DNA of 64,000 nt from an uncultured SAR86 cluster bacterium (GTDB taxonomy: Bacteria; Pseudomonadota; Gammaproteobacteria; Magnimaribacterales; AG-339-G14): contig CACJUN010000002.1 of NCBI GenBank assembly GCA_902596665.1, positions 165,710 through 229,709 on the forward strand. The letters are read 5' to 3'. Shown here in pieces: positions 9,100 through 18,164 of the stretch (its first letter is position 1; every line of letters starts with the position of its first letter). The position numbers and the translations under genes were made by a program. The notes under the pieces were generated by a model that searched no databases, was not told the DNA's origin, and saw only the letters and a list, made by a program, of their open reading frames with translations.

Positions 9100-11496
9100 A
9101 TGAAAAATTTTTTTAGGGCATTATTCAGGTCAAAGATATTTCTAATATCTTTAATTACTATTCTTTTGCCATTTCAAATGGCGCTTGGAGTTTACATATA
9201 TCTTTATCCTGAATTACCTAAAATTAGTGACCTTGATAAAGCAGAATTACAAATCCCATTAAAAATTTATACTAACGATGGAAAGCTTATTTCTGAATTT
9301 GGGGAAATCCATAGAACAAAAATTATTTTTGAAGACATACCTGAGGGACTTATAAATGCATATCTTGCAGCTGAAGACGATGAATTTTTCTCTCATACGG
9401 GTATTGATTTTACAGCTCTAGCTAGAGCGCTAAGTGAGTTGATAATTACGGGAGAAAAAGGCAGTGGCGGTGGAACTTTGACAATGCAAGTTGCAAGAAA
9501 TTATTTGCTTACCCAAGAAAAAACCTACAAAAGAAAGTTAAAGGAAATTTATACGGCCTTTATGCTTGAAGTCTTCTTAACAAAAGAGGAAATATTTGAA
9601 CTTTACGTAAATAAAGTTTTTTTAGGAAACAGAGCTTATGGCATTGTTGCGGCCTCCTCAATTTATTACGGAAAGTCTCTTCAAGATTTATCTGTAGCTC
9701 AATTTGCAATGATTGCTGCATCAACGCAAAGACCATCAGAGGTTAACCCACTGGCAAACAAAAGAAGAGCATTGAATAGAAGAAATTGGATACTTAAGCG
9801 AATGAAAGATCTCGGATACATCTCAGAAAGTGATTATGAGGTAAATGTATCTGAACCTCTTACAGCAGATAATTATGGAATCAAACCTGAGGTGGAAGCC
9901 GGTCATTTGGCAGAAGAAATTAGAAAATACATGGTTAGTAACTATGGAAGGGGAGTATATAAAGATGGCTTTGAAGTTTATTCAACAATAAATTCACAGC
10001 ATCAACTTTCTGCTAACAAAGCTCTTAAAACTGGAATAGAGAGTTATGAGAGTAGACATGGATTTAGAAAGCCGAAGAATTATGAAAATTTGATCCCAAA
10101 TAAATTTCTTAATAAGTCCGAAGTGTTTTATCAATTTTTTTATCAAGACATAGATTTTTCTGATGAGTATGGAATAGAAAAAACCGATGAGCATCCTTTC
10201 AGAGAGATTGAATCTCTTTATGAGTCACTCCCAAAATACAAAGATTTTGTCCCTGCCATATTTCTTTCAGTAGAAGATCAAGTTGCATTTCTTATCAATT
10301 CTAATTTAGAGCTCATAAGAATTTTTAAAGAAGACTTGAGAACGAAGATTAGACCAAAAATAGATGAAAATAGAATAGATAGAGAGGTTCAGGAATTTTC
10401 GGATTTCTTCTCCCCTGGAGATCTTGTTTGGATCAATGAAAGCAGTGAAAAAGTGGAACTTTCTCAATATCCAGAGATTCAATCATGCATAGTGAGTCTT
10501 GATCCAAAGGATGGAAAGATCTTGGCTTTGGTTGGCGGATATGACTTTTATTCAAGTAACTACAATCGAGTTTTTCAAGCAAAACCTCAGCTTGGTTCAA
10601 ACTTTAAACCCTTTTTATATAGTGCTGCCTTTGAAAATGGTTATAACCCATCCTCAATAATCCTCGATGCACCCATAGTTTTTGAAGATGACAATTTAGA
10701 AGATGTCTGGCGCCCAAAAAATTCATCCGGTAGATTCTATGGACCAACAAGATTGAGAGAGGCATTGGTTCAGTCAAGAAACATAGTTTCAGTGAGACTT
10801 CTTCAGGAATTAGGTATCGACAAAGTAAGAAGACATGTTCAGAAATATGGATTCCAAGAAGATGAAATTCCGAATGATTTGTCTCTGGCTCTGGGATCTT
10901 ATAGTTCTACTCCTCTACAAAATGCAAAAGCCTTTTCTATCATTGCTAATGGAGGAAAATCTATAGAACCGTATTACATTGAAAAAATAGTTCTTCCTAA
11001 TTCAGAAGTATTAGATTTCTCAAAAACTAAAACTATAGATTTAAGAGCCTCAAGATTATGGAATGGATACAATGAAGAAAATAATGAAGAAGAAATCATT
11101 GATCCTAGAATTACATATGTAATTAATGACATTTTGATAGAAGCGGCAAACAGAGGAACAGCAAGCAATATAAAAAAATTATCCAGAGATGATTTTGCAG
11201 GAAAAACTGGAACAACTAATGATGCAGAGAGCACTTGGTTTACAGGCTTTAACAATAGCTTCTTAGCAACAGTTTGGTTTGGATACGATCAACCTAAACC
11301 ACTAGGGGAGAGAGAGTTCGGAAGTACAACTGCTTTACCTATCTGGATGAATTATGTCTCCGAGGTTGAGAACAATATCGATAAAGGAACGCAACCAAGG
11401 CCTAAGAATTTATCTGCAGCCAGATTGAATAAAATCACTGGAGAGATTGCAAGGCCAGATGATAAGAATATCTTCTTTGATTTTCTTATTAATTAA
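9100..11496 (+). CDS. mrcA: Penicillin-binding protein 1A (bifunctional transglycosylase/transpeptidase)
   Basis: Polymerises and cross-links peptidoglycan in the periplasm, anchored in the inner membrane. At 798 aa it has one N-terminal membrane segment (about 10-32). The GT51 domain shows AAEDDEFFSHTGID, GGGTLTMQVARN and a KVFLGNRAYGI segment. A PBP1A-type insert lies between the domains. The transpeptidase has all three active-site motifs: S500-N-F-K503, S559-R-N561 and K702-T-G704. The ATG at 9100 sits right before MKNFFRALF, the cytoplasmic basic stretch before the membrane helix. It converges on slmA with 5 bp between the stops. Confidence 0.96.
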   Translation: MKNFFRALFRSKIFLISLITILLPFQMALGVYIYLYPELPKISDLDKAELQIPLKIYTNDGKLISEFGEIHRTKIIFEDIPEGLINAYLAAEDDEFFSHTGIDFTALARALSELIITGEKGSGGGTLTMQVARNYLLTQEKTYKRKLKEIYTAFMLEVFLTKEEIFELYVNKVFLGNRAYGIVAASSIYYGKSLQDLSVAQFAMIAASTQRPSEVNPLANKRRALNRRNWILKRMKDLGYISESDYEVNVSEPLTADNYGIKPEVEAGHLAEEIRKYMVSNYGRGVYKDGFEVYSTINSQHQLSANKALKTGIESYESRHGFRKPKNYENLIPNKFLNKSEVFYQFFYQDIDFSDEYGIEKTDEHPFREIESLYESLPKYKDFVPAIFLSVEDQVAFLINSNLELIRIFKEDLRTKIRPKIDENRIDREVQEFSDFFSPGDLVWINESSEKVELSQYPEIQSCIVSLDPKDGKILALVGGYDFYSSNYNRVFQAKPQLGSNFKPFLYSAAFENGYNPSSIILDAPIVFEDDNLEDVWRPKNSSGRFYGPTRLREALVQSRNIVSVRLLQELGIDKVRRHVQKYGFQEDEIPNDLSLALGSYSSTPLQNAKAFSIIANGGKSIEPYYIEKIVLPNSEVLDFSKTKTIDLRASRLWNGYNEENNEEEIIDPRITYVINDILIEAANRGTASNIKKLSRDDFAGKTGTTNDAESTWFTGFNNSFLATVWFGYDQPKPLGEREFGSTTALPIWMNYVSEVENNIDKGTQPRPKNLSAARLNKITGEIARPDDKNIFFDFLIN

Positions 11497-11501
11497 TTAA
11501 A

Positions 11502-12086
11502 TTACTTATAAATTGTCAGCATTAATTTTGAAGAATATTCATTCCATTCTTCCAATACTTTTCTTTTAAAATTTGATCTTACAAAGCTTTGAATCTTTCC
11601 CTCTAGAATAGAAATGATCAATCCAGCTGAATCAGTTGGAGTTAAGTTGAATTTTGCCTTACTCGATTGTTCGTAATTTTGGAAGGCAAGTTTTATTTCA
11701 AGCTCGAATCTTTCAAATAAATGATTTACTTTTTCTTCAATTTTTATTTCATCTGGAGTAAGTACTTCTCTAGTCAAAATTTTACAAATACCTTTGTTCT
11801 TCTCACAAAACGCTAATATTAAAGTACAAATATTAAAGGGAGTTTCTGGACTTGAAACTTCTTTTTTAATGGATGATATTCTTGGAAATATATTTTCCTC
11901 ACAAAAATCAACTAAACCTTCATATATCTTTCTTTTACTTGGAAAATGTTTATAGATAGCAGCTTCAGTTATCTCACATCGTTTTGCTAGTTCAGCAGTA
12001 GTAATTTTAATCGGTTCCTTACTTTCAAGCATGGAAACTAAAGTCTGCATAATATTAATTTGTCTATTTGTCAGAGTTTCTGTCAT
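11502..12086 (-). CDS. slmA: TetR-family regulator, nucleoid occlusion factor SlmA
   Basis: SlmA binds chromosomal sites and blocks FtsZ ring formation over unsegregated DNA. At 194 aa (E. coli 198) it shares the recognisable SlmA features: a helix-turn-helix ITTAELAKRCEITEAAIYKHF (28-48), the stretch FPSKRKIYEGLVDF, an NHLFERFE segment, and a C-terminal EGKIQSFVRSNFKR close to the E. coli EGMLSRFVRSEFKY. Its position one base behind argB and after algC supports this, because slmA sits near dut/pyrE/algC/argB in many Gammaproteobacteria. A generic TetR repressor is the alternative but fits the C-terminus less well. Confidence 0.85.
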   Translation of the reverse strand: MTETLTNRQINIMQTLVSMLESKEPIKITTAELAKRCEITEAAIYKHFPSKRKIYEGLVDFCEENIFPRISSIKKEVSSPETPFNICTLILAFCEKNKGICKILTREVLTPDEIKIEEKVNHLFERFELEIKLAFQNYEQSSKAKFNLTPTDSAGLIISILEGKIQSFVRSNFKRKVLEEWNEYSSKLMLTIYK

Positions 12087-12087
12087 T

Positions 12088-12939
12088 TTATTTAGTTATC
12101 CAAGTCCCAACGCCTTTGTCTGTAAGTATCTCAACTAAAACTGCATGCGGCACTCTACCATCGACGATATGAGCACTTTTCACGCCGCTTTCTAGACTCT
12201 TTATCACAGATGAGAGTTTTGGAAGCATTCCTCCTTTAGTGGTTTTAGCAATTTTTTTGGCTTTTTTGATATTCATTTCAGATATTTTCTTCCCTTTATT
12301 TGTCAACACTCCTTTTACATCCGTCATCATAATTATCTTTTCAGCTTTTAATTTTTCAGCAACCTTGCAAGCCACATGATCAGCATTAATATTGTAATGC
12401 ATTCCAAATCTGTCCCTGCCGATTGGAGCAATTACAGGAATTTTTCCATTAAAAATATTTTTCTTGATCAAACTACCATCAACTTTTGTAATATCTCCCA
12501 CAAAACCAAGATCCATCTTTCTTTTAATTTTTTTACATATAAGAATACTTTCTCTAACGTCATTGAATGTTTTTGTTCTTGCTCCCCAAGTTTTGATCAG
12601 TTTGGCAATATCTCCGTTTACTTCTCTAAGAGTTTTAACAATAATTTTTATTGAATTTTCATCTGTTTTTCTAAGACCATCAATAAACACACTTCTTATA
12701 TTGCTCTTCTTCAAATTTCTTTCAATTTGAGGCCCGCCTCCGTGAACGAGAACAGGAAATATTCCAATTTGCCTCATCAAAGCGATGTCTCTTGCAAAAT
12801 TTTGCCTTAATTTATTTTCTTTCATAGCGCTGCCACCATACTTAATGACCACTATCTTTCCAGAAAACTTCTGTATGTATGGAAGGGCTTCACTAAGGAT
12901 CTTTGCTAGTGATTCTGCTGATTTACTATCTTTGATCAT
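12088..12939 (-). CDS. argB: Acetylglutamate kinase
   Basis: Second step of arginine synthesis: phosphorylates N-acetylglutamate. At 283 aa it has VIKYGGSAM (31-39), HGGGPQ (66-71) and the C-terminal KGGMLPKL and NADHVACKVAEKL segments of the amino-acid kinase fold. The N-terminal helix before the first strand (LSEALPYIQKFSGK) is the extension seen in the arginine-inhibited hexameric enzymes of the Pseudomonas and Thermotoga type, so feedback inhibition by arginine is likely (inference). Start and upstream algC stop overlap as TAATG; slmA follows after one base. Confidence 0.95.
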   Translation of the reverse strand: MIKDSKSAESLAKILSEALPYIQKFSGKIVVIKYGGSAMKENKLRQNFARDIALMRQIGIFPVLVHGGGPQIERNLKKSNIRSVFIDGLRKTDENSIKIIVKTLREVNGDIAKLIKTWGARTKTFNDVRESILICKKIKRKMDLGFVGDITKVDGSLIKKNIFNGKIPVIAPIGRDRFGMHYNINADHVACKVAEKLKAEKIIMMTDVKGVLTNKGKKISEMNIKKAKKIAKTTKGGMLPKLSSVIKSLESGVKSAHIVDGRVPHAVLVEILTDKGVGTWITK

Positions 12940-14318
12940 TAAAAATTGGTTTTGATCTTATTATCCACTTTTGAAATAGCTTTTTTAAATACATTTTTTA
13001 TATCATCTAAATCTTGAAGAGAATTTCCTTCAAATCTTAATACCAAGTTTGGCGATGTATTTGATGCTCTAATAAGACCCCAACAAGAATCTTTATCTAT
13101 TCTGATTCCGTCTAGGTAGCTAATCTCTCCACTTTCCTTTTCCAGTATTTTTAATAGTTTACTTACAATTGAAAACTTATTTTCATCTGTAACGGAAATA
13201 TTTATCTCCGGAGTTGATAAATTTTGAGGTAGTTCAGAAAAAATATCTGATGAACTTTTTTTATTTTCTGACAAAATTTCTAACATTCTACTTCCAGCAT
13301 AAATAGCGTCGTCGAAACCGAACCATCTATCTTTAAAAAAAATATGCCCACTCATTTCTCCCGCTAAAAGAGCATTCTTTTCAAAAAGATTTTTCTTTAT
13401 GTAGGAATGGCCTGTTTTTGACATGTAAGCTATGCCAGAATTTTTTTCAATGAAATTTTTTAGGATGTTAGAACACTTAACGTCAAAAATAATTGTCGCA
13501 TTTCTATTTTTCTTTAAAATTTGTCCTGCATACAAAATCATTTGAATATCTGGGTAGATAATTTTCCCTGAGCTATCAACAATTCCAATTCTATCTGCAT
13601 CACCATCTAGGGCTATGCCAACATCAGCATTTGATTCTTTTATCTTGCTCTGCAAGTCTTCAAGATTCTTAGGATTGCTAGGATCAGGATGATGATTTGG
13701 AAAATTTCCATCAACTTCGCTAAAAAGTTCTATAACTTCACAACCAATTGCTTTAAATGCTTGTGGCGCAATTACTCCTCCAACACCATTTCCACTATCA
13801 AGACAAATCTTCATGGGTCTTTTCAATGAGATATTATTTCTTAGCTCATTAATATAATCATCCAAAATATCTATCTCTTCTAAATTACCTTTCTCGATTT
13901 TTTTTGAGAATTTGCCTTTTAGTATGTAATTTTTAATATCTTGAATTTCTTGCCCAAAAATAGTTTTACCACCCAAAATTATTTTAAAACCATTATATTC
14001 CTTGGGGTTATGGCTCCCTGTGATCATAACTCCATTTTTAGTATTGAATTTCTCGACCGCAAAATAAAGTAAAGGTGAGGGTACCATGCCCACATTTTTG
14101 ACGTTTATGCCATTATCTAAGAATGATTTAATCAAGACAGAGTAAATTCTTTTTCCAGATAATCTTCCGTCCCGTGCTACAGCAACTTGTTTTAAGCCCA
14201 ATTTTTTAATTTTATGACTTAAAGCTGATCCCAATGACATAACAAATTCATCGCTCAGGTCCTCAGATGCAATACCTCTGATATCATATGCTCTAAAAAT
14301 ATTTTGATTAATTTTCAT
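12939..14318 (-). CDS. algC: Phosphomannomutase/phosphoglucomutase
   Basis: Interconverts hexose-6- and hexose-1-phosphates to feed sugar nucleotides for envelope polysaccharides. I chose the ATG at 14318 (459 aa, MKINQNIFRAYDIRG), close to the 463 aa of Pseudomonas AlgC, over a TTG at 14348 that would run into the divergent ilvE. Motifs: active-site Ser102 in TGSHNP, metal loop DGDADR (238-243), sugar loop GEMSGH (320-325), and the phosphate loop RASNTSPN near the C-terminus. It is first in an algC-argB-slmA unit and only 17 bp from ilvE, so its promoter must lie within ilvE or in that tiny gap. Confidence 0.93.
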   Translation of the reverse strand: MKINQNIFRAYDIRGIASEDLSDEFVMSLGSALSHKIKKLGLKQVAVARDGRLSGKRIYSVLIKSFLDNGINVKNVGMVPSPLLYFAVEKFNTKNGVMITGSHNPKEYNGFKIILGGKTIFGQEIQDIKNYILKGKFSKKIEKGNLEEIDILDDYINELRNNISLKRPMKICLDSGNGVGGVIAPQAFKAIGCEVIELFSEVDGNFPNHHPDPSNPKNLEDLQSKIKESNADVGIALDGDADRIGIVDSSGKIIYPDIQMILYAGQILKKNRNATIIFDVKCSNILKNFIEKNSGIAYMSKTGHSYIKKNLFEKNALLAGEMSGHIFFKDRWFGFDDAIYAGSRMLEILSENKKSSSDIFSELPQNLSTPEINISVTDENKFSIVSKLLKILEKESGEISYLDGIRIDKDSCWGLIRASNTSPNLVLRFEGNSLQDLDDIKNVFKKAISKVDNKIKTNF

Positions 14319-14335
14319 TTGGTTCAAATTTAGAT

Positions 14336-15274
14336 ATGGATACTTCAAAAGGCCTCGAAAATATAGATGGCGTTGTATGGTTTGACGGCAATTATGTTGA
14401 CTGGAAAGATGCCAAAGTTCATGTTTTAACTCATACTCTTCATTATGGATTAGGCGTATTTGAAGGTGTTAGGGCTTATTCTACCACGCAAGGACCAACG
14501 ATTTTCCGTCTTAAGGACCACACAGATCGCCTTTTTGAATCTGCAGAAACAGTCAAATTAAAAATTCCTTATTCAAAAGACGAAATAAATAAAGCTCAAA
14601 TAGAAGTCGTAAAAAGAAATAAGTTAGAGGAAGCTTATATAAGGCCTATGTGCTTTTATGGTTCAGAAGGCTTGGGACTCAGAGCTGATAATCTTAAAGT
14701 TCACTGCATTGTTGCTGCTTGGTACTGGCCAAGCTACCTTTCCCCAGAGCTTTATGAGAAAGGAATCAAAGTAAAACTATCTAGCTATACAAGACAAAGA
14801 GGGAATAAAGTGTCGAGATCAAAAGTTAACGGAAACTACGTTAATTCTATTGTTGCACTTAATGAAGCTCTTGAAGCAGGCTTTGATGAAGCATTAATGT
14901 TAGATACAGAAGGAAATGTTGCTGAAGGTTCCGGAGAAAACTTTTTCATGGTGAAAGATGGAAAAATATTCACTCCTGATGTTGAAGCATCACTTAATGG
15001 TATAACAAGAAAAAGCATCATTGATTTAGCTAAGAATGAAAAAATTGAAGTTATTGAGAAGAACATCTCTCCAGAAGAGGTTATTCAAGCAGATGAACTT
15101 TTTTTTACAGGAACAGCAGCAGAGGTATTACCAATAACGTTTGTTGATAAAAATAAAATATCAAATGGTCAAAGAGGACCTATTACCAAGATTCTTCAGT
15201 CAAAATACTCTAATCATGTAAGAGGGGAGCACATTTTATTTCCTGAATGGTTAACTAATATTTCTGATAATTGA
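14336..15274 (+). CDS. ilvE: Branched-chain amino acid aminotransferase
   Basis: PLP enzyme of fold type IV that makes leucine, isoleucine and valine from their keto acids. At 312 aa it shows WFDGNYVDWKDAKVHV near the N-terminus, HTLHYGLGVFEGVRAY, the K-V-N-G-N-Y segment with the likely Schiff-base lysine, EGSGENFFMVKDGK, and the cofactor-phosphate region NGITRKSI and FFTGTAAEVLPI. In the gammaproteobacterial neighbourhood it often sits next to lipopolysaccharide genes, as here: the next gene (waaC) starts within its stop codon (TTGA overlap). Confidence 0.95.
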   Translation: MDTSKGLENIDGVVWFDGNYVDWKDAKVHVLTHTLHYGLGVFEGVRAYSTTQGPTIFRLKDHTDRLFESAETVKLKIPYSKDEINKAQIEVVKRNKLEEAYIRPMCFYGSEGLGLRADNLKVHCIVAAWYWPSYLSPELYEKGIKVKLSSYTRQRGNKVSRSKVNGNYVNSIVALNEALEAGFDEALMLDTEGNVAEGSGENFFMVKDGKIFTPDVEASLNGITRKSIIDLAKNEKIEVIEKNISPEEVIQADELFFTGTAAEVLPITFVDKNKISNGQRGPITKILQSKYSNHVRGEHILFPEWLTNISDN

Positions 15275-16227
15275 AAATCTTGATAATTAAAACCTCTTCG
15301 CTGGGAGATATAATTCATTCTTTTCCAGCCATTGAAGACATAAAAAAGAATTACCCGGAATCTAGAGTAGATTTTCTAGTCGATAGCACATTCCTCAGCA
15401 CAGCAAAATTAAATCAGTCTATCGACAATTTCTTTTCAATTTCATTAAGGGAAACAAAAAATCAATCTTTTGTGAAAAGACTTAAAAATTTGAATGAAGA
15501 AATAAATGTATCATTTAAAAATATCACTTATGACTTTGTAATTGATTTTCAAGGATTGATGAGAACTCAAATCATAGGTTCAAAAATCAAAAAAATTTCT
15601 AACTCCAAAAATTTTATTGGATATAGCTTCAAATCAGCAAAAGAAGGGCTTTTAACGTTTTTATACGACAAGGGAATAAATATAACTAAGAACGAACATG
15701 CTGTAATGAGAATGAAAAAATTAGCAGCTGAAAGTTTAAATTATGAGCTAAATAAAGAACATGATTATGGTTTTAAGCAAGAAGGCTTAGATAAAAAAAA
15801 TAAGATTATTTTCGTTCATGGGTCTAGCAGGAGAAATAAAGAATATCCCTTAGATTATTGGAAAAAACTAGCCGATCACTTAAACAATTTCAATCTAGAT
15901 ATTTGTATACCAGTCCATGGAGAGAATCAATTAAATTACTTTAAAGAAATAAATAAAATTAATTCTAGAGCCTTTAAGCTGGAAACTGATAATTTTCATA
16001 AGATCAAGGAAGAGTTTGATAAGTGTTCATTTTTTATAGGAGTCGACACAGGTCTTACTCATATATGCGCAGGATTAGGATTATCTGGAATTTTTTTATT
16101 TGGACCTACGGATCCTTCAAAAGTAGGACCTGTTTTTGATCATCAAAGAGTGATTAAGAAATCAGAAATGACCGAAATAAATCCTTCTCTAATTATTGAG
16201 ATGCTTAAAGAAGAAAGTTTTGAATAA
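15271..16227 (+). CDS. waaC: Lipopolysaccharide heptosyltransferase I
   Basis: GT9 enzyme that adds the first L-glycero-D-manno-heptose to Kdo2-lipid A at the cytoplasmic face of the inner membrane. At 318 aa the N-terminus ILIIKTSSLGDIIHSFPAI is the classic WaaC opening with the nucleotide-sugar loop. The C-terminal donor site is GVDTGLTHICAGLG followed by FGPTDPSKVGP. The start is TTG (15271-15273), overlapping the ilvE stop by 4 bp; no ATG fits. WaaC rather than WaaF is preferred from the KTSSLGD opening and from the presence of waaA and hldE nearby. Confidence 0.85.
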   Translation: MKILIIKTSSLGDIIHSFPAIEDIKKNYPESRVDFLVDSTFLSTAKLNQSIDNFFSISLRETKNQSFVKRLKNLNEEINVSFKNITYDFVIDFQGLMRTQIIGSKIKKISNSKNFIGYSFKSAKEGLLTFLYDKGINITKNEHAVMRMKKLAAESLNYELNKEHDYGFKQEGLDKKNKIIFVHGSSRRNKEYPLDYWKKLADHLNNFNLDICIPVHGENQLNYFKEINKINSRAFKLETDNFHKIKEEFDKCSFFIGVDTGLTHICAGLGLSGIFLFGPTDPSKVGPVFDHQRVIKKSEMTEINPSLIIEMLKEESFE

Positions 16228-17479
16228 GAAAAAATTAAAAATCGGCTTGATAACTTACAGAGGCAATCCTTCTTCAGGAGGTCAAGGTATTTACATAAAC
16301 TATCTAAGTAGGGCTCTAACAGACCTTGGGCATGAGGTTACTGTCATTTCTGGTCCTCCTTATCCGGAAATAAGAAAAGATATCAAACTAATTAAAATAC
16401 CCAGCCTTGACTTATTTTCAAAAAAAAATAAGTTTCTTGACGTTAAATTTTCAGAATTATTATCTTTAAATAACTTGAAAGAATGGATCAGTGCAAACAC
16501 TGGTGGTTTTCCTGAGCCACATACTTTTGGTCCAAGACTGGAGAAATTTATTGAAGAAAATACTGACCAATTTGATGTAATTCATGACAATCAAACTTTA
16601 TGTAAAGAACTTATTTCTCTTCAGCAGAAACTTCCTTTAGTGACAACCATTCATCACCCAATAACGAAAGATTTAGAATTTCAGCTAAAAAGTACAAATG
16701 ATTTTTTTTTAAAACTCCTTATAAAAAGATGGCATTCATTTATTCCAACTCAAATAAAGGTTGCAAAAAAATTAAAAAAAATTGTAGTTCCCTCTGAATC
16801 ATCTAGGAAAGATGTCGTTAAGGATTTCTCATTGAAAGAAGCAAATATTGAAGTTGTTCACAACGGAATAGATTTGAGTTTTTTTTATCCTTCTGAAAAG
16901 CCTTATAAGGATTACAAAATATTATCCATAGCAAGTTCTGACGTACCAATGAAAGGTTTAGATTTCATGATCAAAGCTTTTCCAAAAATCAAAAAAAAAT
17001 ATCCAAAGGCTAAATTGAGTGTTTTAGGAAAAATTAGAAAAGAAGGACATACAGAAAGACTTATAAATAGTTTAGATCTTAAAGATCATATAAATTTTGT
17101 ATCGGATCTATCTCATTCAGAATTAAGAGAACAATATTGTTCATCTCATGTAGTAGTTATTCCTTCCTTGTATGAAGGTTTTGGTTTTGCTGCTGCAGAA
17201 GCAATGGCTTGCGCAGTTCCTGCAGTTGTATCTGATGGCGGATCTTTAAAGGAAATCATTGGAGAAGCAGGAAAGGTTATTATTCCTGGAGATGAAAATG
17301 CTATCGTTGATGCTGTAATTGAATTATTTTCTTATGAAGATCTAAGAAAAAATATGGTAGCCAAAGGTATCTCTAGAGTTAAAGATAAATTTACGTGGCA
17401 CAATGCTGCTTTAAAACTAGAAAATATTTATCAACAAGTGATAGAGAATCATGCAAACAATAAATATTCAAAAACTTAA
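16220..17479 (+). CDS. Glycosyltransferase family 4
   Basis: Retaining GT-B glycosyltransferase, probably acting on an envelope glycan or lipid; acceptor unknown. N-terminal domain opens with KIGLITYRGNPSSGGQGIY (glycine-rich donor loop). A conserved-looking TGGFPEPHTFGPR follows. The C-terminal domain has the sugar-nucleotide site PSLYEGFGFAAAEAMACAVP with the E-x7-E pair. I chose the TTG at 16220 (419 aa), which overlaps waaC by 8 bp, rather than a TTG at 16196 that only adds a Lys-rich tail of poor likeness to the family. The gene ends 29 bp inside the following methyltransferase, implying a tight cassette. Confidence 0.8.
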   Translation: MNKKKLKIGLITYRGNPSSGGQGIYINYLSRALTDLGHEVTVISGPPYPEIRKDIKLIKIPSLDLFSKKNKFLDVKFSELLSLNNLKEWISANTGGFPEPHTFGPRLEKFIEENTDQFDVIHDNQTLCKELISLQQKLPLVTTIHHPITKDLEFQLKSTNDFFLKLLIKRWHSFIPTQIKVAKKLKKIVVPSESSRKDVVKDFSLKEANIEVVHNGIDLSFFYPSEKPYKDYKILSIASSDVPMKGLDFMIKAFPKIKKKYPKAKLSVLGKIRKEGHTERLINSLDLKDHINFVSDLSHSELREQYCSSHVVVIPSLYEGFGFAAAEAMACAVPAVVSDGGSLKEIIGEAGKVIIPGDENAIVDAVIELFSYEDLRKNMVAKGISRVKDKFTWHNAALKLENIYQQVIENHANNKYSKT

Positions 17480-18155
17480 TCTTTCAGATAATGCAAAAGT
17501 TCTTGATCTTGGTTGCGGAGAAGGTCGGCATTGTTTTGGCGCGTACATGCATGCGAATTTAGATGTTTATGGTTTTGACTTAAATCCAGAGGATGTTCAG
17601 AAAGCTGTAGATAATTTTCCACAATTCGATGAAAAATCTGAAAGGAAAAGCTGCAATTTTGGATGTACTGATGCCACAAAACTTCCTTTTGCCGATGAAA
17701 CTTTTGATTACTTGATTTGCTCAGAGGTATTAGAGCATATTCCAGAGGTTGATTATGCAGTTGATGAAATTATCAGGGTAACCAAGCAAAAAGGTAAAAT
17801 TGCTGTGAGTGTTCCTTCTTTCTTTCCGGAATGGGTTTGCTGGTCTCTCAGTAAAGATTACCAATTAACACCAGGTGGTCATGTAAGGATTTTTAAATAC
17901 AAGCAACTAAGAAAAATGATTGAGGAAAGGAATTGTAAATTCATAGAGAAACATCGTGAACATGCACTTCATAGTCCTTATTGGTGGTTAAAATGCTTAT
18001 TTTGGAAGAACCAAGACAACTCCTACTTAGTGAACAAATATCATGACTTTTTAGTGTGGGATATGATGAAAAAACCTCTAATAACAAGATTTTTAGAAAA
18101 AATGTTGCAACCTTTGATCGGTAAAAGCACGGTTATTTATTTTGAAAAAAATTAG
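17451..18155 (+). CDS. Class I SAM-dependent methyltransferase
   Basis: Motif I is VLDLGCGEGRHCFG (about 18-31), motif II contains YGFDLNPED, and CSEVLEHIPEVD with VTKQKGKIAVSVP gives the post-motifs of Methyltransf_11-type enzymes. The C-terminal third is rich in aromatic and basic residues (YWWLKCLFWK) and may lie against the membrane. At 234 aa, target unknown. Its ATG lies 29 bp inside the GT4 gene and its stop is 9 bp before the toroid gene, so the three are probably translated together on a shared lipid- or glycan-linked substrate (inference). Confidence 0.8.
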   Translation: MQTINIQKLNLSDNAKVLDLGCGEGRHCFGAYMHANLDVYGFDLNPEDVQKAVDNFPQFDEKSERKSCNFGCTDATKLPFADETFDYLICSEVLEHIPEVDYAVDEIIRVTKQKGKIAVSVPSFFPEWVCWSLSKDYQLTPGGHVRIFKYKQLRKMIEERNCKFIEKHREHALHSPYWWLKCLFWKNQDNSYLVNKYHDFLVWDMMKKPLITRFLEKMLQPLIGKSTVIYFEKN

Positions 18156-18164
18156 AATCTAGTT

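Noticed and set aside
14319..14348. TTG start of algC at 14348
   Set aside because: It would overlap the divergent ilvE start and adds ten residues not seen in the family; the ATG at 14318 gives the normal N-terminus.
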